From Bacillus infantis NRRL B-14911 (lineage in GTDB: Bacteria > Bacillota > Bacilli > Bacillales > Cytobacillaceae), in contig NC_022524.1 of assembly GCF_000473245.1 (NCBI RefSeq), positions 2,008,501 through 2,072,500 on the forward strand: a stretch of 64,000 bases of DNA, written 5' to 3'. Positions within the stretch are counted from its first letter, which is position 1, and each line of letters starts with the position of its first letter. Shown here piece after piece: positions 16,711 to 25,560 of this stretch. Below the pieces are notes generated by a model. It did not search any database. It was not told the origin of the DNA and saw only the letters and a program-made list of their open reading frames with translations. Position numbers and translations under genes: made by a program.

Positions 16711-17589
16711 ATGAACAAACGCGAAGCGATTTTAGAAACAGCTGTTGAACTTTTTGCTGAAAAAGGGTACAGCCAGACATCCATGCAGGAAATTGCGGAC
16801 GGTGTAGGGATTGCAAAAGGATCACTGTATTCTTTTTTTTCATCAAAGGAAGATCTGATTATTTCCATTTATGAGCATTACCAGCAGCTCGTCTTTGAAA
16901 GAGTCCTTGTCATCGGACTGGATGGGGACTTGGAGCCTAAGCATAAGCTGGAGAAGCAGTTCAGTGCCCAGTTTGATGGGATTCTGGAATATAAGGCTTA
17001 TATGAAGATGCAGATGCGGGGAGAGACGGCTGTTAACAGCGAAAAAATTGCAGGGATGGAGCACAGGATGCGGGGAAGATTGTTTTCCTGGCTTCAAAAA
17101 AGCCTGCTGGAGCTGTATGGGGAAAGAATCAGGACTTATCAATGGGATCTGCTGTTCATGATTCAATCGATCTATCGGACATATATGATGCTGATGGTGT
17201 CTGACCAGGCAAAGATCGAACCGGATGAGATCGGCGTCCATTTAGTCCGGCAGCTTGATGCGGTGGCGAATGATTTTCTTGAAAAGGGCGGAAACCCCAT
17301 TCTTAATGACGAAATGATGCAGCATTTTGTCGTTCATATGGATAAGGAAGGCGCTTTTGTATCATTTGAAAAAAGGGAACAGGCATGGAAGGATCTTTAT
17401 CAAAAGCTGAACAGTCTGGAACCGCAAAAATCTTCATGGTTAAAAGAGATCGCAAACCGGATTTCCGAAGAAACCAAAAAATCCAATCCTGAACAAATCA
17501 TCCTGGAAGGGCTGTTTGCTTTACTGAAGGGTGAGGAAGATATCCGGAAGGAAGCCAAGGAACTGGAAAGGGAAATCCTGAATGACTGA
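16711..17589 (+). CDS. TetR family repressor (YerO-like)
   Basis: A 292-residue regulator with an N-terminal TetR helix-turn-helix (EAILETAVELFAEKGYSQTS, GIAKGSLYSFFSSKEDLI) and a long C-terminal ligand domain. It is longer than the usual 190-220 residues, as is B. subtilis YerO, the regulator paired with swrC. Divergent orientation and the two palindromes in the intergenic region make it the likely repressor of the RND pump. The third of three possible starts is used, 5 bases after GAGGTG. Confidence 0.8.
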   Translation: MNKREAILETAVELFAEKGYSQTSMQEIADGVGIAKGSLYSFFSSKEDLIISIYEHYQQLVFERVLVIGLDGDLEPKHKLEKQFSAQFDGILEYKAYMKMQMRGETAVNSEKIAGMEHRMRGRLFSWLQKSLLELYGERIRTYQWDLLFMIQSIYRTYMMLMVSDQAKIEPDEIGVHLVRQLDAVANDFLEKGGNPILNDEMMQHFVVHMDKEGAFVSFEKREQAWKDLYQKLNSLEPQKSSWLKEIANRISEETKKSNPEQIILEGLFALLKGEEDIRKEAKELEREILND

Positions 17590-17688
17590 CTGTTGAAGTG
17601 AATACAGGCAGTCAACACTGTTCTGCCATACAGTACCTTTTCATGGTAAAATGGTGGCAGAAGATTTAAATAACAGGGAGTTGGAAAG

Positions 17689-18366
17689 ATGAAGAAAGCA
17701 GCACTTTCGTGGAGCGGAGGCAAGGACGGCTGCATGGCTCTTGATCTAATGGTCAAGAAAGGGATAAAGGTTGAGTGCCTTCTGACAACAGTCCCTAAAG
17801 AGCTGGGAAGGACTTTTGGACATGGTGAGAAGCAGGAGCTTATATCCCTTCAGGGGGAAGCTCTCGGGATTCCGGTCCGCTTTATAGAATGCACGTTTGA
17901 CGGATATACGGATTCCTTTGTCGCGGCTTTAAAAGAGGCAAAAAAGGAATACGGACTTGATGCGATTGCGTTTGGGGATCTTTATTTAGATGAGCACAGA
18001 GATTGGGGCGAAAAGGCGGCGGCAGCGGCAGGCCTGGAAGCATCCTATCCCTTATGGATGAAAAAAGAGGAAGCGCCATCAGCCCTGGAAGCATTCACGG
18101 ATACTGGATACAAGGCTAAAGTGATCAGGGTAAGAGATGAGATTCTTGCTACTGAGTGGCTTGGCCGCGAAGTGGATGCATCCTTTGCCAGGGATATTAA
18201 AGATACAGCCAGCTGTCCGATGGGTGAAGCAGGGGAATATCATACTTTTGTCTATGACGGCCCTCTATTCCGTAAAAAAGTCAGCTTTGACACTGGAGAA
18301 ATTATTCAGCTGGAGACAACGAAGCGGCTTGAGCTTGAAAACTTCGCTTTAAAAGAAAAAGCTTAA
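17689..18366 (+). CDS. Dph6-like ATP pyrophosphatase (diphthine-ammonia ligase family)
   Basis: A 225-residue N-type ATP pyrophosphatase. The PP-loop SWSGGKDG stands at residues 8-15 and the conserved FGDLYLDEHRDWGE region at about 100-113. In archaea and eukaryotes this family amidates diphthine on elongation factor 2; bacteria lack diphthamide, so the bacterial substrate is unknown, though an ATP-dependent amidation is expected. ATG 17689 follows GGGAGTTGGAAAG. The next gene begins 24 bp later and may be cotranscribed. Confidence 0.8.
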   Translation: MKKAALSWSGGKDGCMALDLMVKKGIKVECLLTTVPKELGRTFGHGEKQELISLQGEALGIPVRFIECTFDGYTDSFVAALKEAKKEYGLDAIAFGDLYLDEHRDWGEKAAAAAGLEASYPLWMKKEEAPSALEAFTDTGYKAKVIRVRDEILATEWLGREVDASFARDIKDTASCPMGEAGEYHTFVYDGPLFRKKVSFDTGEIIQLETTKRLELENFALKEKA

Positions 18367-18390
18367 TACATAAGTAAGGAGGATCCCCCT

Positions 18391-19098
18391 GTGGCAGAGC
18401 TATTCGGGCAAAATTCGGATCTCTATCCTTTTGCGGCTTTTTCGGCAGGCCATTGGACCATGCTGTTTGTGTTTGCGGCAGGCTCTTTTGCTTTATACTA
18501 TTACCGGCAGTTTTTTGCAGCAAATGAATTAGCGGTCAGATGGACGTTCTTTTCAGGCTTATTCGTCCTGGAGTCGCTTTATCACTATTGGCTGTATCGT
18601 GCAGGAATATGGGATGTTTCATTCACACTGCCGCTTCAGCTGTGCTCCATCAGCCTGATTCTTTGCCTGATCCTTCTCGCATCAGGATCAAGACTCGTTT
18701 TTAACATTGTTTATTTTATCGGGATAGCAGGTGCCTTAATGGCGGTGCTGACGCCAGAATTATTTTTTGGCTATCCGCATTTTCGTTATTTTCAATTTTT
18801 CATCACTCATATACTGATCATATGGACCTGCCTTTTCTATGTATTTGCAAAGGACTTTGCACCAGATCATAAAGGGATGTGGCTGAGTTTCCTGTTCCTT
18901 AATTTATCTGCAGGCATTGCATACCTGGCCAATAAATGGACCGGGGGAAATTATATGTTTCTTGCCTATAAGCCTTCCAATGGCTCGCTGATTGATTTTC
19001 TGGGGCCTTATCCATTTTATATCCTGTCCCTTGAAGGGATTGCACTTTTCTTATTTTATGTGCTGCTTGCTCCGTTTGGTTTTCGGAAGAGAAAGTAA
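18391..19098 (+). CDS. ywaF: TIGR02206 family membrane protein (YwaF-like)
   Basis: A 235-residue integral membrane protein with about seven hydrophobic segments and characteristic motifs WTMLFVFAAGS near the start, LPLQLCSISLILCLILL, and NYMFLAYKPSNGSLIDFLGP. Function unknown. It starts with GTG after AAGGAGGATCCCCCT. Likely cotranscribed with the upstream Dph6-like gene and terminated immediately after its stop. Confidence 0.8.
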   Translation: MAELFGQNSDLYPFAAFSAGHWTMLFVFAAGSFALYYYRQFFAANELAVRWTFFSGLFVLESLYHYWLYRAGIWDVSFTLPLQLCSISLILCLILLASGSRLVFNIVYFIGIAGALMAVLTPELFFGYPHFRYFQFFITHILIIWTCLFYVFAKDFAPDHKGMWLSFLFLNLSAGIAYLANKWTGGNYMFLAYKPSNGSLIDFLGPYPFYILSLEGIALFLFYVLLAPFGFRKRK

Positions 19099-19105
19099 AA
19101 GAAAA

Positions 19106-19128
19106 GCCCTGCCTCTGGCAGGGTTTTT
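19106..19128 (+). terminator. ywaF terminator
   Basis: GCCCTGCC/GGCAGGG stem with a tight loop and a TTTTTAATTTT tail. Confidence 0.8.
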
Positions 19129-19240
19129 AATTTTGGCTCTTTTCGTAAAGAGCGTTGTTTTAATTAACCTAAGGAAGAGAGGAAGGAATGATTTTGCAAA
19201 AAGTCTTTACCTTATTTGAGTGAGTGACCAGCAGGCCATT

Positions 19241-19448
19241 AAATAAGCGGAGAATTTCCGGTTAAGCTGTTGAAAATGGCACTAGTGGGTGTAAATAAAG
19301 GGAGAATTTCCGCTTAAACGAAACGCAGTAGCCCATTTTCCAGTTTTTTGAGTTGATAGCCGGAATTTCTCCGTCTATTTGAACTATTTTTAGAGGTTTT
19401 TCGAAAATAGGGGGAATTTCTCCGCTTATTTTTACCCGTCCCGGACTT
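19241..19448. repeat. Four-unit ~52-bp array, two direct and two inverted
   Basis: Units begin at 19241 and 19293 with AAATAAGCGGAGAATTTCCG and a close variant (52 bp apart). Two further units at 19345 and 19397 carry the reverse complement motif (GGAATTTCTCCGTCTATTT, GGAATTTCTCCGCTTATTT), again about 52 bp apart. The whole block therefore fills four 52-bp steps and can fold back on itself. A homologous block of the same design lies at 38274-38480. The rest of the 690-bp gene-free gap (19449-19793) shows nothing else recognisable. Confidence 0.8.
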
Positions 19449-19793
19449 CCTCTTCTAGTCTGCTCTTTTATGTCAGTACGGGGGAATGACCCAACAACTA
19501 GCTTAATGAACAAACGGGAGTTATTTCGTAATAAGAAGTACAGTCATTCCATCATAGCAGTGGCGGCTTTTTATACCTCATGCAGGAAGGGTATGGTAGT
19601 TGAGTGTTAGCAGCACGAGCAGCATCCGCCTCCTGAAAGAGTATTTTAGCACCTTTTTTAAGGGTGGCAAAATAGCAGCAAAATATGCGTATTTACGGCA
19701 GGCTGACTGCACATGCCGGGATTAGAAGGCATCTTGCTGGGGTAGAGCAGGAGAAACAGCCAAGATGAAATCATTTTAGAAAGAAGGGTGCAT

Positions 19794-20516
19794 ATGAAGA
19801 AATTTTACATCCTGCACAGCATCAGCTGCCTGGCATTCCTTTTCGTTTTATGGGCTTCTTTTTTGTCTCCAGTATCAGAGAGCGGGGATAACAGGCAGAT
19901 GAATGAAACGCTATTCCAGCCGGCGCCCTATGCTTTTTCCATCTGGGGGCTTATATATGTGCTGATCGCCATCTGGCTGGTCAGGGGATTTCTCTCATCA
20001 GGAGATGAAAGGGAGCTTTATAGGGACACAGCACCTTGGTTTTCAATCAGCGCCGTCTTGGGCGGGCTGTCGATTACAGCTGGATTGGCTGTAAAAGGTC
20101 TAGATGCCATTCTGCTCATTGCTTCACTGGCAGCACTTTGTATGGTTTAGGTAAAAATCAAGAAAAGCCAATACCATCGGACTTTTTTCAGAGTTCCGTT
20201 CTCATTCTATCTTGGATGGACCTCCATTGCTGTTATTGTGATTATCTTTCAGCAGTTTACAGACTTTGGCATCGGGGAGTTCCTTACTATAGGAGAGCTG
20301 GGGTGGACAAACATCATGCTTATTGCGGGAGCTATGCTTGCTATTGGCTTTATGCTGCTGCAAAAAGATATCATCTACCCGCTCGTATTCATATGGGGAT
20401 ATATTGGGATTGCGGTTGAGCAGCGCGGGCAGGCTTCAGTGGTCTGGACTGCTGCAGCAGCCTGCATTTTGATTGCTGCTGCTGGGTTGATTTACATTTT
20501 TAGAAAGAAACAATAA
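19794..20516 (+). pseudogene. TspO/MBR-like membrane protein gene broken by an in-frame TAG
   Basis: Codons 1-118 encode a signal-like start and membrane segments (APYAFSIWGLIYVLIAIWLV is typical of the tryptophan-rich sensory protein group). Codon 119 is TAG (20148-20150). The same frame continues without shift for 121 codons with further membrane segments (FYLGWTSIAVIVIIF, WTNIMLIAGAMLAIGFMLLQ) to TAA at 20516. Full length would be about 240 residues, right for the family. A single TGG-to-TAG change in a tryptophan-rich protein explains it. It may be a recent pseudogene, a read-through gene or a sequencing error. Family members bind porphyrins or similar ligands. Confidence 0.75.
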
Positions 20517-20607
20517 AGCGGGAAATCAGGCCAAGCAGAAAGTATAGTTTGTCTCTTCCGGCCCAATAATAAGCGTTAGAAACTGAGTTGGAAGGAGCTT
20601 TGCCTAC

Positions 20608-20829
20608 ATGAAAAACCTTCGTTTTTTATTGAAAGATGGAGCGGAAAGTGCGCAGATTGCAAAAGACCTCCGCGTCCAGCTGGATGTCAACCGCTATCAG
20701 AATGTGAGTGTAACACCGGTTACGGGCAGAAATGAAGTGATTGTCCAGGTTCCTGATGAAAGCGGCATGATCGAAGAAACAATTGAGAGCTTCATGAAGG
20801 ATTATCAGACCGGCGAGATGCTGGAGTAG
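20608..20829 (+). CDS. Hypothetical protein, 73 residues
   Basis: A small soluble protein (MKNLRFLLKDGAESAQIAKD at the start, ending KDYQTGEMLE) with an alternating pattern suggesting a ferredoxin-like alpha/beta fold. Ribosome site AAGGAGC is 10 bases before ATG. A strong terminator follows two bases after the stop. I do not recognise the family. Confidence 0.65.
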   Translation: MKNLRFLLKDGAESAQIAKDLRVQLDVNRYQNVSVTPVTGRNEVIVQVPDESGMIEETIESFMKDYQTGEMLE

Positions 20830-20834
20830 TAATT

Positions 20835-20865
20835 GGCCCCCTTTCTGCAAGGGGGTTTTATTTTT
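20835..20865 (+). terminator. Intrinsic terminator after the 73-residue ORF
   Basis: CCCCCTT/AAGGGGG stem, 5-base loop, TTTTATTTTT tail. Confidence 0.85.
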
Positions 20866-20959
20866 AGCGAGAACTATCACTGGATAAAGGCCTTAATGCT
20901 GGCAGGCCCCTCCTAAGATTGCTTATAATGAGGTTAATATATTCAGGGGAGGCATTCGT

Positions 20960-21796
20960 GTGAGAATAGGGATTGATGCTGGCGGGACTCTGATTAAGAT
21001 CGTTTACGAAGAAAATGGCCTTCATTTTAAAAGAATTGAATATAATGAGGCTGAGCAGGCGATGAACTGGCTTAAGACGTTGGCTCCTTCTGCGGATTAT
21101 GTCCTTACTGGCGGTAAAGCCGCCATCCTTAAGGAGGCCTTTTTTCCCGAAGCCGCTATCATCCCTGAATTTACGGCCACTTGTGAAGGGGCTCTCCATC
21201 TGATCAAGGAAGCGGGCCACCCGCATAAAAGATTGCTGCTCGTTAACATCGGCACAGGGACTTCCTGGTATAAAATAGAGGATGGAAAGCATGAAAGAAT
21301 CCTGGGCAGCGGTGTGGGCGGAGGTACTTTTATGGGGCTTGGCAGGATTTTCACTGGAAAAGCGGACCATCAGAGGCTGGCCGGGCTGGCAGCTGAAGGT
21401 AACAGGGAAAAGGCCGACCTGCTGGTGAGCGATATTTATGGAGACAGAAGCTGGCTTCCTTCGACAGCAGGCCAGAATAAAAGGGTAAAGGATGTTGAAG
21501 CTCCTATTGACGGCAAGCTGACGGCAGGCAATTTTGCCAATATCACGGGTGAGCCTTCCGAAGAGGATCTTATGGCAGCGGCTGCTAACATGATTGCCGA
21601 AACAACGGTTCTTTTGACCAAAGGGGCTGCTGATATCCATCATTCTGAAAAGATTTATTATATCGGAAGTTCCCTGCAGGGTAATGAAATACTGAAAAAG
21701 GGACTTCTTACATACAGCAGGATGACAGGCCTGGATGCCGCCTTTCTGCCTAATGGGGAATACAGCGGTGCACTTGGTGCGTACTTATCCAGTTGA
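20960..21796 (+). CDS. coaW: Type II pantothenate kinase
   Basis: A 278-residue ASKHA-fold kinase of the Staphylococcus/Bacillus CoaW type, catalysing ATP-dependent phosphorylation of pantothenate, the first step to coenzyme A. Visible motifs: GIDAGGTLIKIV (phosphate 1 loop, residues 4-15), NIGTGTSWY and GSGVGGGTFMGLG (phosphate 2 region), and YYIGSSLQGN near the end. It starts with GTG after GGGGAGGCATTC. TATAAT at 20924-20929 is a likely -10. SelB begins 36 bp downstream without a terminator between, so they may share a transcript. Confidence 0.9.
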   Translation: MRIGIDAGGTLIKIVYEENGLHFKRIEYNEAEQAMNWLKTLAPSADYVLTGGKAAILKEAFFPEAAIIPEFTATCEGALHLIKEAGHPHKRLLLVNIGTGTSWYKIEDGKHERILGSGVGGGTFMGLGRIFTGKADHQRLAGLAAEGNREKADLLVSDIYGDRSWLPSTAGQNKRVKDVEAPIDGKLTAGNFANITGEPSEEDLMAAAANMIAETTVLLTKGAADIHHSEKIYYIGSSLQGNEILKKGLLTYSRMTGLDAAFLPNGEYSGALGAYLSS

Positions 21797-21832
21797 AATG
21801 ATAAATTAATGAATTAAAGTAGGTGCACATTT

Positions 21833-23716
21833 GTGGGAAAGAAATACTTTACGATTGGTATGGCCGGCCATATTGACCATGGCAAAACATCGCTGACCAA
21901 AGCGTTGACCAATATAGATACAGACAGGCTGAAGGAAGAAAAAGAAAGGCAGATATCCATTGAGCCGGGATTTGCTCCCTTGTATGAAGATGAGGATTTG
22001 GAAGTATCTGTTATTGATGTCCCAGGGCATGAGCGGTTCATCAGGCAGATGATTGCCGGAGTTGCGGGCATTGATCTTGTGATCCTCGTCGTTGCAGCCG
22101 ACGAGGGTGTGATGCCGCAGACAAAAGAGCATCTCCAGATTCTTGGGTTCCTTGGCATTGAGAAAGGAATCGTCGTTATCTCTAAAGCTGATCGGGTGGA
22201 TGAAGAATTCATTGGCCTTGTTGAGGAGGAGATTCTGCTGGAGCTTGAAGGAACGGTCTTTGAAGGCTCGCCTTCGGTTCTCGTGGACAGCCTTTCTCTA
22301 AGAGGGATGGAAGAATTGAAAGTGCTGATTGAGGATGAACTCAAAGAAATCACCCCCCGCGGCACAACAGGCGCCTTCAGGCTGCCGATCGATCAGGCCT
22401 TTTCGGTAAAGGGGCAGGGGACTGTGGTCCGCGGAACCGTCTATGAAGGATCTGTTGAAGAAGGCCAGCAGCTGAAGATCCTGCCCTCAGGCATTGAAAC
22501 GAGGGCAAGGCAGATCCAGGTGCACCGGAAGCAGGCAGAAAAGGCATTTGCAGGGCAGCGGACAGCCATCAACTTATCCGGGGTCGCAAAAGAAGATGCC
22601 GCCAGGGGGCAGGTCCTTGTCTCCGCTGACAGTTTTACAGTGACAAATGTGTTTGATGCAAGCATCAGGACAGCAGAGGGGCTGGAGTCTGCCATCAAGC
22701 AGCGGATGCCTGTCAAATGCCATATCGGAACTGCAGAAGTGATGGGCCGGATTGTATTTTTTGACCGCAACGAGCTCAAGGAAGATAAAGAAGAAATCTT
22801 GTGCCAGATAAGGCTGGACGAAGAGGTGGTTACAAAGCGGGGAGACCGGTTCATCCTCAGGAGGCCCAGCCCGGCTGAAACCATCGGCGGAGGATGGGTC
22901 ATTGATCCTCATGGCCGGAAATATAAGTTTGGCAAGCATACCGTTGAGCTTCTCGATAAGAAAAAACAAGGTTCTCCCCACGAAAGGATCAGCGATGCCC
23001 TTAGAATAAACAGCAGCATGAAGCCTTCAGAGCTTGCCCATTTAACCGGTGTGGACGAAGAAACTGTCCTGCAGGTGCTTCAGGAAGACGGCTTTGTAAA
23101 AATCGGGCCCAATGACTTTGCTCACAGCGAAACGGTGCAGAACGCCTCCATGGAAGCAGCAGGGAAGCTTGGCGAATTCCACTCTGCTTTTCCGATGAGG
23201 AAAGGGATCCTTAAAGCAGAGCTGGTCCAGTCGCTGGCTGCCACCTACGGCAAAAGCCTGGTGGATTTTACGGTTGAAAAAGGGATCCTGGATGGAAAAT
23301 GGATAAAAGAAGAGCAGTGGCTGTTTTCTTCAACCTTTGAAAGGAATATTCCGAAAAGCTGGCAAAAACGGGCTGGCAATATGCTGGACCAGTTAAGGGA
23401 AGATGGACTGCAGGTTCAATACCTAGACGACTACTTCGCCAAATCGGGTATTCCGGGAGATTTAAAGCCAGATATGATCCGCTTTCTGGCAGATGCTGAT
23501 AAAATCGTGCCGATTGATGGCCAGTATTACTATCATGCAGACATTTTCAATGAAGCGGTTGAAAAGCTGAAGGCTGGAACCGGAGGCAGCTTTGATGTAG
23601 GTGTGGCTAAAGATCTTTTGGGCTTATCGAGGAAATATATCATCCCTCTCCTTGAGCGGCTTGATGAGCTGAAGCTGACCGTGCGGGAAGATAATAAAAG
23701 GATCTGGAAAAAATAA
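21833..23716 (+). CDS. selB: Selenocysteine-specific elongation factor SelB
   Basis: A 627-residue translation factor. N-terminal GTPase motifs are GHIDHGKT (residues 12-19), DVPGHE and SKAD in place of NKAD; EF-Tu-like domains 2 and 3 follow; the C-terminal third holds winged-helix repeats that bind the SECIS hairpin. It delivers Sec-tRNA to UGA codons in selenoprotein mRNAs. No selA, selD, selC (tRNA-Sec) or obvious selenoprotein is in this window, so partners must be elsewhere if the pathway works. GTG start. All domains appear intact. Confidence 0.9.
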   Translation: MGKKYFTIGMAGHIDHGKTSLTKALTNIDTDRLKEEKERQISIEPGFAPLYEDEDLEVSVIDVPGHERFIRQMIAGVAGIDLVILVVAADEGVMPQTKEHLQILGFLGIEKGIVVISKADRVDEEFIGLVEEEILLELEGTVFEGSPSVLVDSLSLRGMEELKVLIEDELKEITPRGTTGAFRLPIDQAFSVKGQGTVVRGTVYEGSVEEGQQLKILPSGIETRARQIQVHRKQAEKAFAGQRTAINLSGVAKEDAARGQVLVSADSFTVTNVFDASIRTAEGLESAIKQRMPVKCHIGTAEVMGRIVFFDRNELKEDKEEILCQIRLDEEVVTKRGDRFILRRPSPAETIGGGWVIDPHGRKYKFGKHTVELLDKKKQGSPHERISDALRINSSMKPSELAHLTGVDEETVLQVLQEDGFVKIGPNDFAHSETVQNASMEAAGKLGEFHSAFPMRKGILKAELVQSLAATYGKSLVDFTVEKGILDGKWIKEEQWLFSSTFERNIPKSWQKRAGNMLDQLREDGLQVQYLDDYFAKSGIPGDLKPDMIRFLADADKIVPIDGQYYYHADIFNEAVEKLKAGTGGSFDVGVAKDLLGLSRKYIIPLLERLDELKLTVREDNKRIWKK

Positions 23717-23747
23717 AGAAAAGCACCCAGTGAGGGTGCTTTTCTTT
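23715..23747. terminator. Shared bidirectional terminator, selB / M28 peptidase
   Basis: Perfect stem AAAGAAAAGCACCC/GGGTGCTTTTCTTT between convergent genes, with T-rich flanks on each strand. Confidence 0.85.
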
Positions 23748-23748
23748 A

Positions 23749-25143
23749 TTATTTTACTTCCTGTTCTTGATATAAATGAGGCGTTTTATGCTTTTTCCCT
23801 TTTTTCGGCTTAGGCAGCTTCCGGTCGAATTTTGCCTGATCATAAATCGCTGATCCCACAATTTCAGCTACATCCTGAAGCTTGTCCTTGCTGATTTTAT
23901 CAATGGTGTCTTCCGGTGTGTGGTACCATGGCTCACTCGGGCTGTGGATGAACAGTGCTGCCGGAATCCCTGCTTCTGCAAAAGGCACATGGTCGCTCCG
24001 TCCTCCCTGTCCATACGGTGTTGCTGTGCCATTCAGCTTTAAGCTGGATTTCTGGGCCAGTTCTGTCACCAGATTCGGTTCGCCATCAGCCGTCAGCATC
24101 ACCAGGTCGCCTGCATCCCTGCTTCCGACCATATCAAGGTTGAAATTGGCAATAATGCTATCCTGCTCCTTGTCTGACAGATTCTCTACATAATGACGTG
24201 ATCCAAGCAAGCCGAGCTCTTCAGCACCAAATGTGACAAAGCGGATTTCTGAATCAGTGGGAATATTTTTGAACACTCTTGCCAATTCCAGTGTCATCGC
24301 TGTGCCTGATGCATCATCATTCGCTCCCGGTGCACCTGCGACAGAGTCATGGTGTGCGCCAAGCACAATGACTTCTCCTGTATCTTTCTTCTTATTAGTT
24401 GGTTTTTTAACGGCAATTACATTATGAGATGTTTTTTCACCGGCGTCAGCTCCCTCAATGACAAGGTTTGCTGTGAGGGTTTCTCCCTCTGCAAGTCTTG
24501 CTGACAGGCTTTCACCTTCAGCTTTTGATAAAGCTGCAGCGGGTATGTACTCCTCATTGGCTTCTCCAAGTGTCCCGCTGAGAGGGCCATCAGCATTATT
24601 ATAGATCAGAACGCCTGCAGCACCTTGTTCAGCTGCATTCAATACCTTTTCGGCAAAGCTGATTTCCCCTCTTTGGATCAGTGCAATCTTACCCTCCAGA
24701 TCAGCAGCTGCAGCGTCCTCCTTTGTTCCCAGGCCTGCTTCTGCCAGTTCAGCAGTGACATTCCCGTTGACTGTATAAGTGAAAGGGGCAGGGGATAATG
24801 GCTCTTCCGCTCCCTGGACGGTTAATTCAATCTTCTCAGGCGGCGTATAGCCATAGAAGGTGAAAGGCTGGATTTCTGTTTTATAGCCATAACTTTCGAA
24901 TTTTTGCTTTATATACTGTACTGCCTGATCTTCTGACGCAGTTCCTGCCACGCGCGGAGACTGCGAGAGATCTGTGATGGATTGATAGATTTTTTCCGCT
25001 GATATCCTTTTGATAAGACTATTCTCAAGGCCATGAATAGCTTCCAGCTTCGGAGCTTCCTTTGGCTGGGCCAGCGCAGGAGCATGTACTGCCCCAAAGG
25101 CCAAAACGCCTGCTAATGACATAGAAACAAAAGTTTTTTTCAT
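23749..25143 (-). CDS. ywaD: Secreted M28 family aminopeptidase with PA domain (YwaD-like)
   Basis: A 464-residue exported zinc peptidase. Signal peptide at 1-25 (KKTFVSMSLAGVLAFG, cleavage after ALA). A protease-associated domain lies at about 130-240. The M28 catalytic domain has LGAHHDSVAGAPGANDDASG (first zinc His and bridging Asp), FGAEELGLLGSRHY (general base Glu-Glu) and SDHVPFAEAGIPA with a final HTPEDT His. It releases N-terminal residues from peptides outside the cell. The C-terminus is very basic (PKPKKGKKHK), perhaps for wall binding. Start set by GGGAGGAATACT. Confidence 0.9.
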   Translation of the reverse strand: MKKTFVSMSLAGVLAFGAVHAPALAQPKEAPKLEAIHGLENSLIKRISAEKIYQSITDLSQSPRVAGTASEDQAVQYIKQKFESYGYKTEIQPFTFYGYTPPEKIELTVQGAEEPLSPAPFTYTVNGNVTAELAEAGLGTKEDAAAADLEGKIALIQRGEISFAEKVLNAAEQGAAGVLIYNNADGPLSGTLGEANEEYIPAAALSKAEGESLSARLAEGETLTANLVIEGADAGEKTSHNVIAVKKPTNKKKDTGEVIVLGAHHDSVAGAPGANDDASGTAMTLELARVFKNIPTDSEIRFVTFGAEELGLLGSRHYVENLSDKEQDSIIANFNLDMVGSRDAGDLVMLTADGEPNLVTELAQKSSLKLNGTATPYGQGGRSDHVPFAEAGIPAALFIHSPSEPWYHTPEDTIDKISKDKLQDVAEIVGSAIYDQAKFDRKLPKPKKGKKHKTPHLYQEQEVK

Positions 25144-25560
25144 AGTATTCCTCCCTGGATAAAATTAATAGGCAACTAATAGTCTAGAATATTCTCAATT
25201 TTTCTATAAGGTAAAAAACTCCTGCATTTTTTAGTCCTTTGCATTCATTTTTCGGCCGGCATCCTGCTGGAGCGACTATTTAATCAGGAGGTGCTGACTA
25301 GAAAATTCATTAAGGAATAAATTTCCTTCCGGATATTGTCGTAAAATTTGAGTCTTAAGAAGGTAGAAATTATTTTTGTATAAGTTTAGAAGATGAAAGC
25401 ATGGGGTATATAACCTATTTGTTTGTGGGAAATAGAAGATGATATTCCTTAATTAACCTATAAACATAGTTAATTCCAAGCACTCCATTTTTTACACATA
25501 CTATTCTAGTGTAATGATTACTAAAATTAGGATGTGAAAGAAATTAAAGGAGTGTACACC
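25144..25560. other. Gene-free divergent region with an inverted repeat
   Basis: A 417-bp AT-rich region between divergent ywaD and the lytE-like gene. It must hold both promoters. The only clear structure is AATTAAC (25451-25457) and GTTAATT (25469-25475), perfect 7-bp arms 11 bp apart, possibly an operator. TGTAAT near 25511 could be half of a WalR-type box but no properly spaced second half was seen. No coding frame of note. Confidence 0.5.

Noticed and set aside
20148-20150. Pyrrolysine or selenocysteine recoding in the TspO-like gene
   Set aside because: The codon is TAG, not the TGA read by SelB, and no pyrrolysine genes are visible. A Trp-to-stop mutation is simpler.
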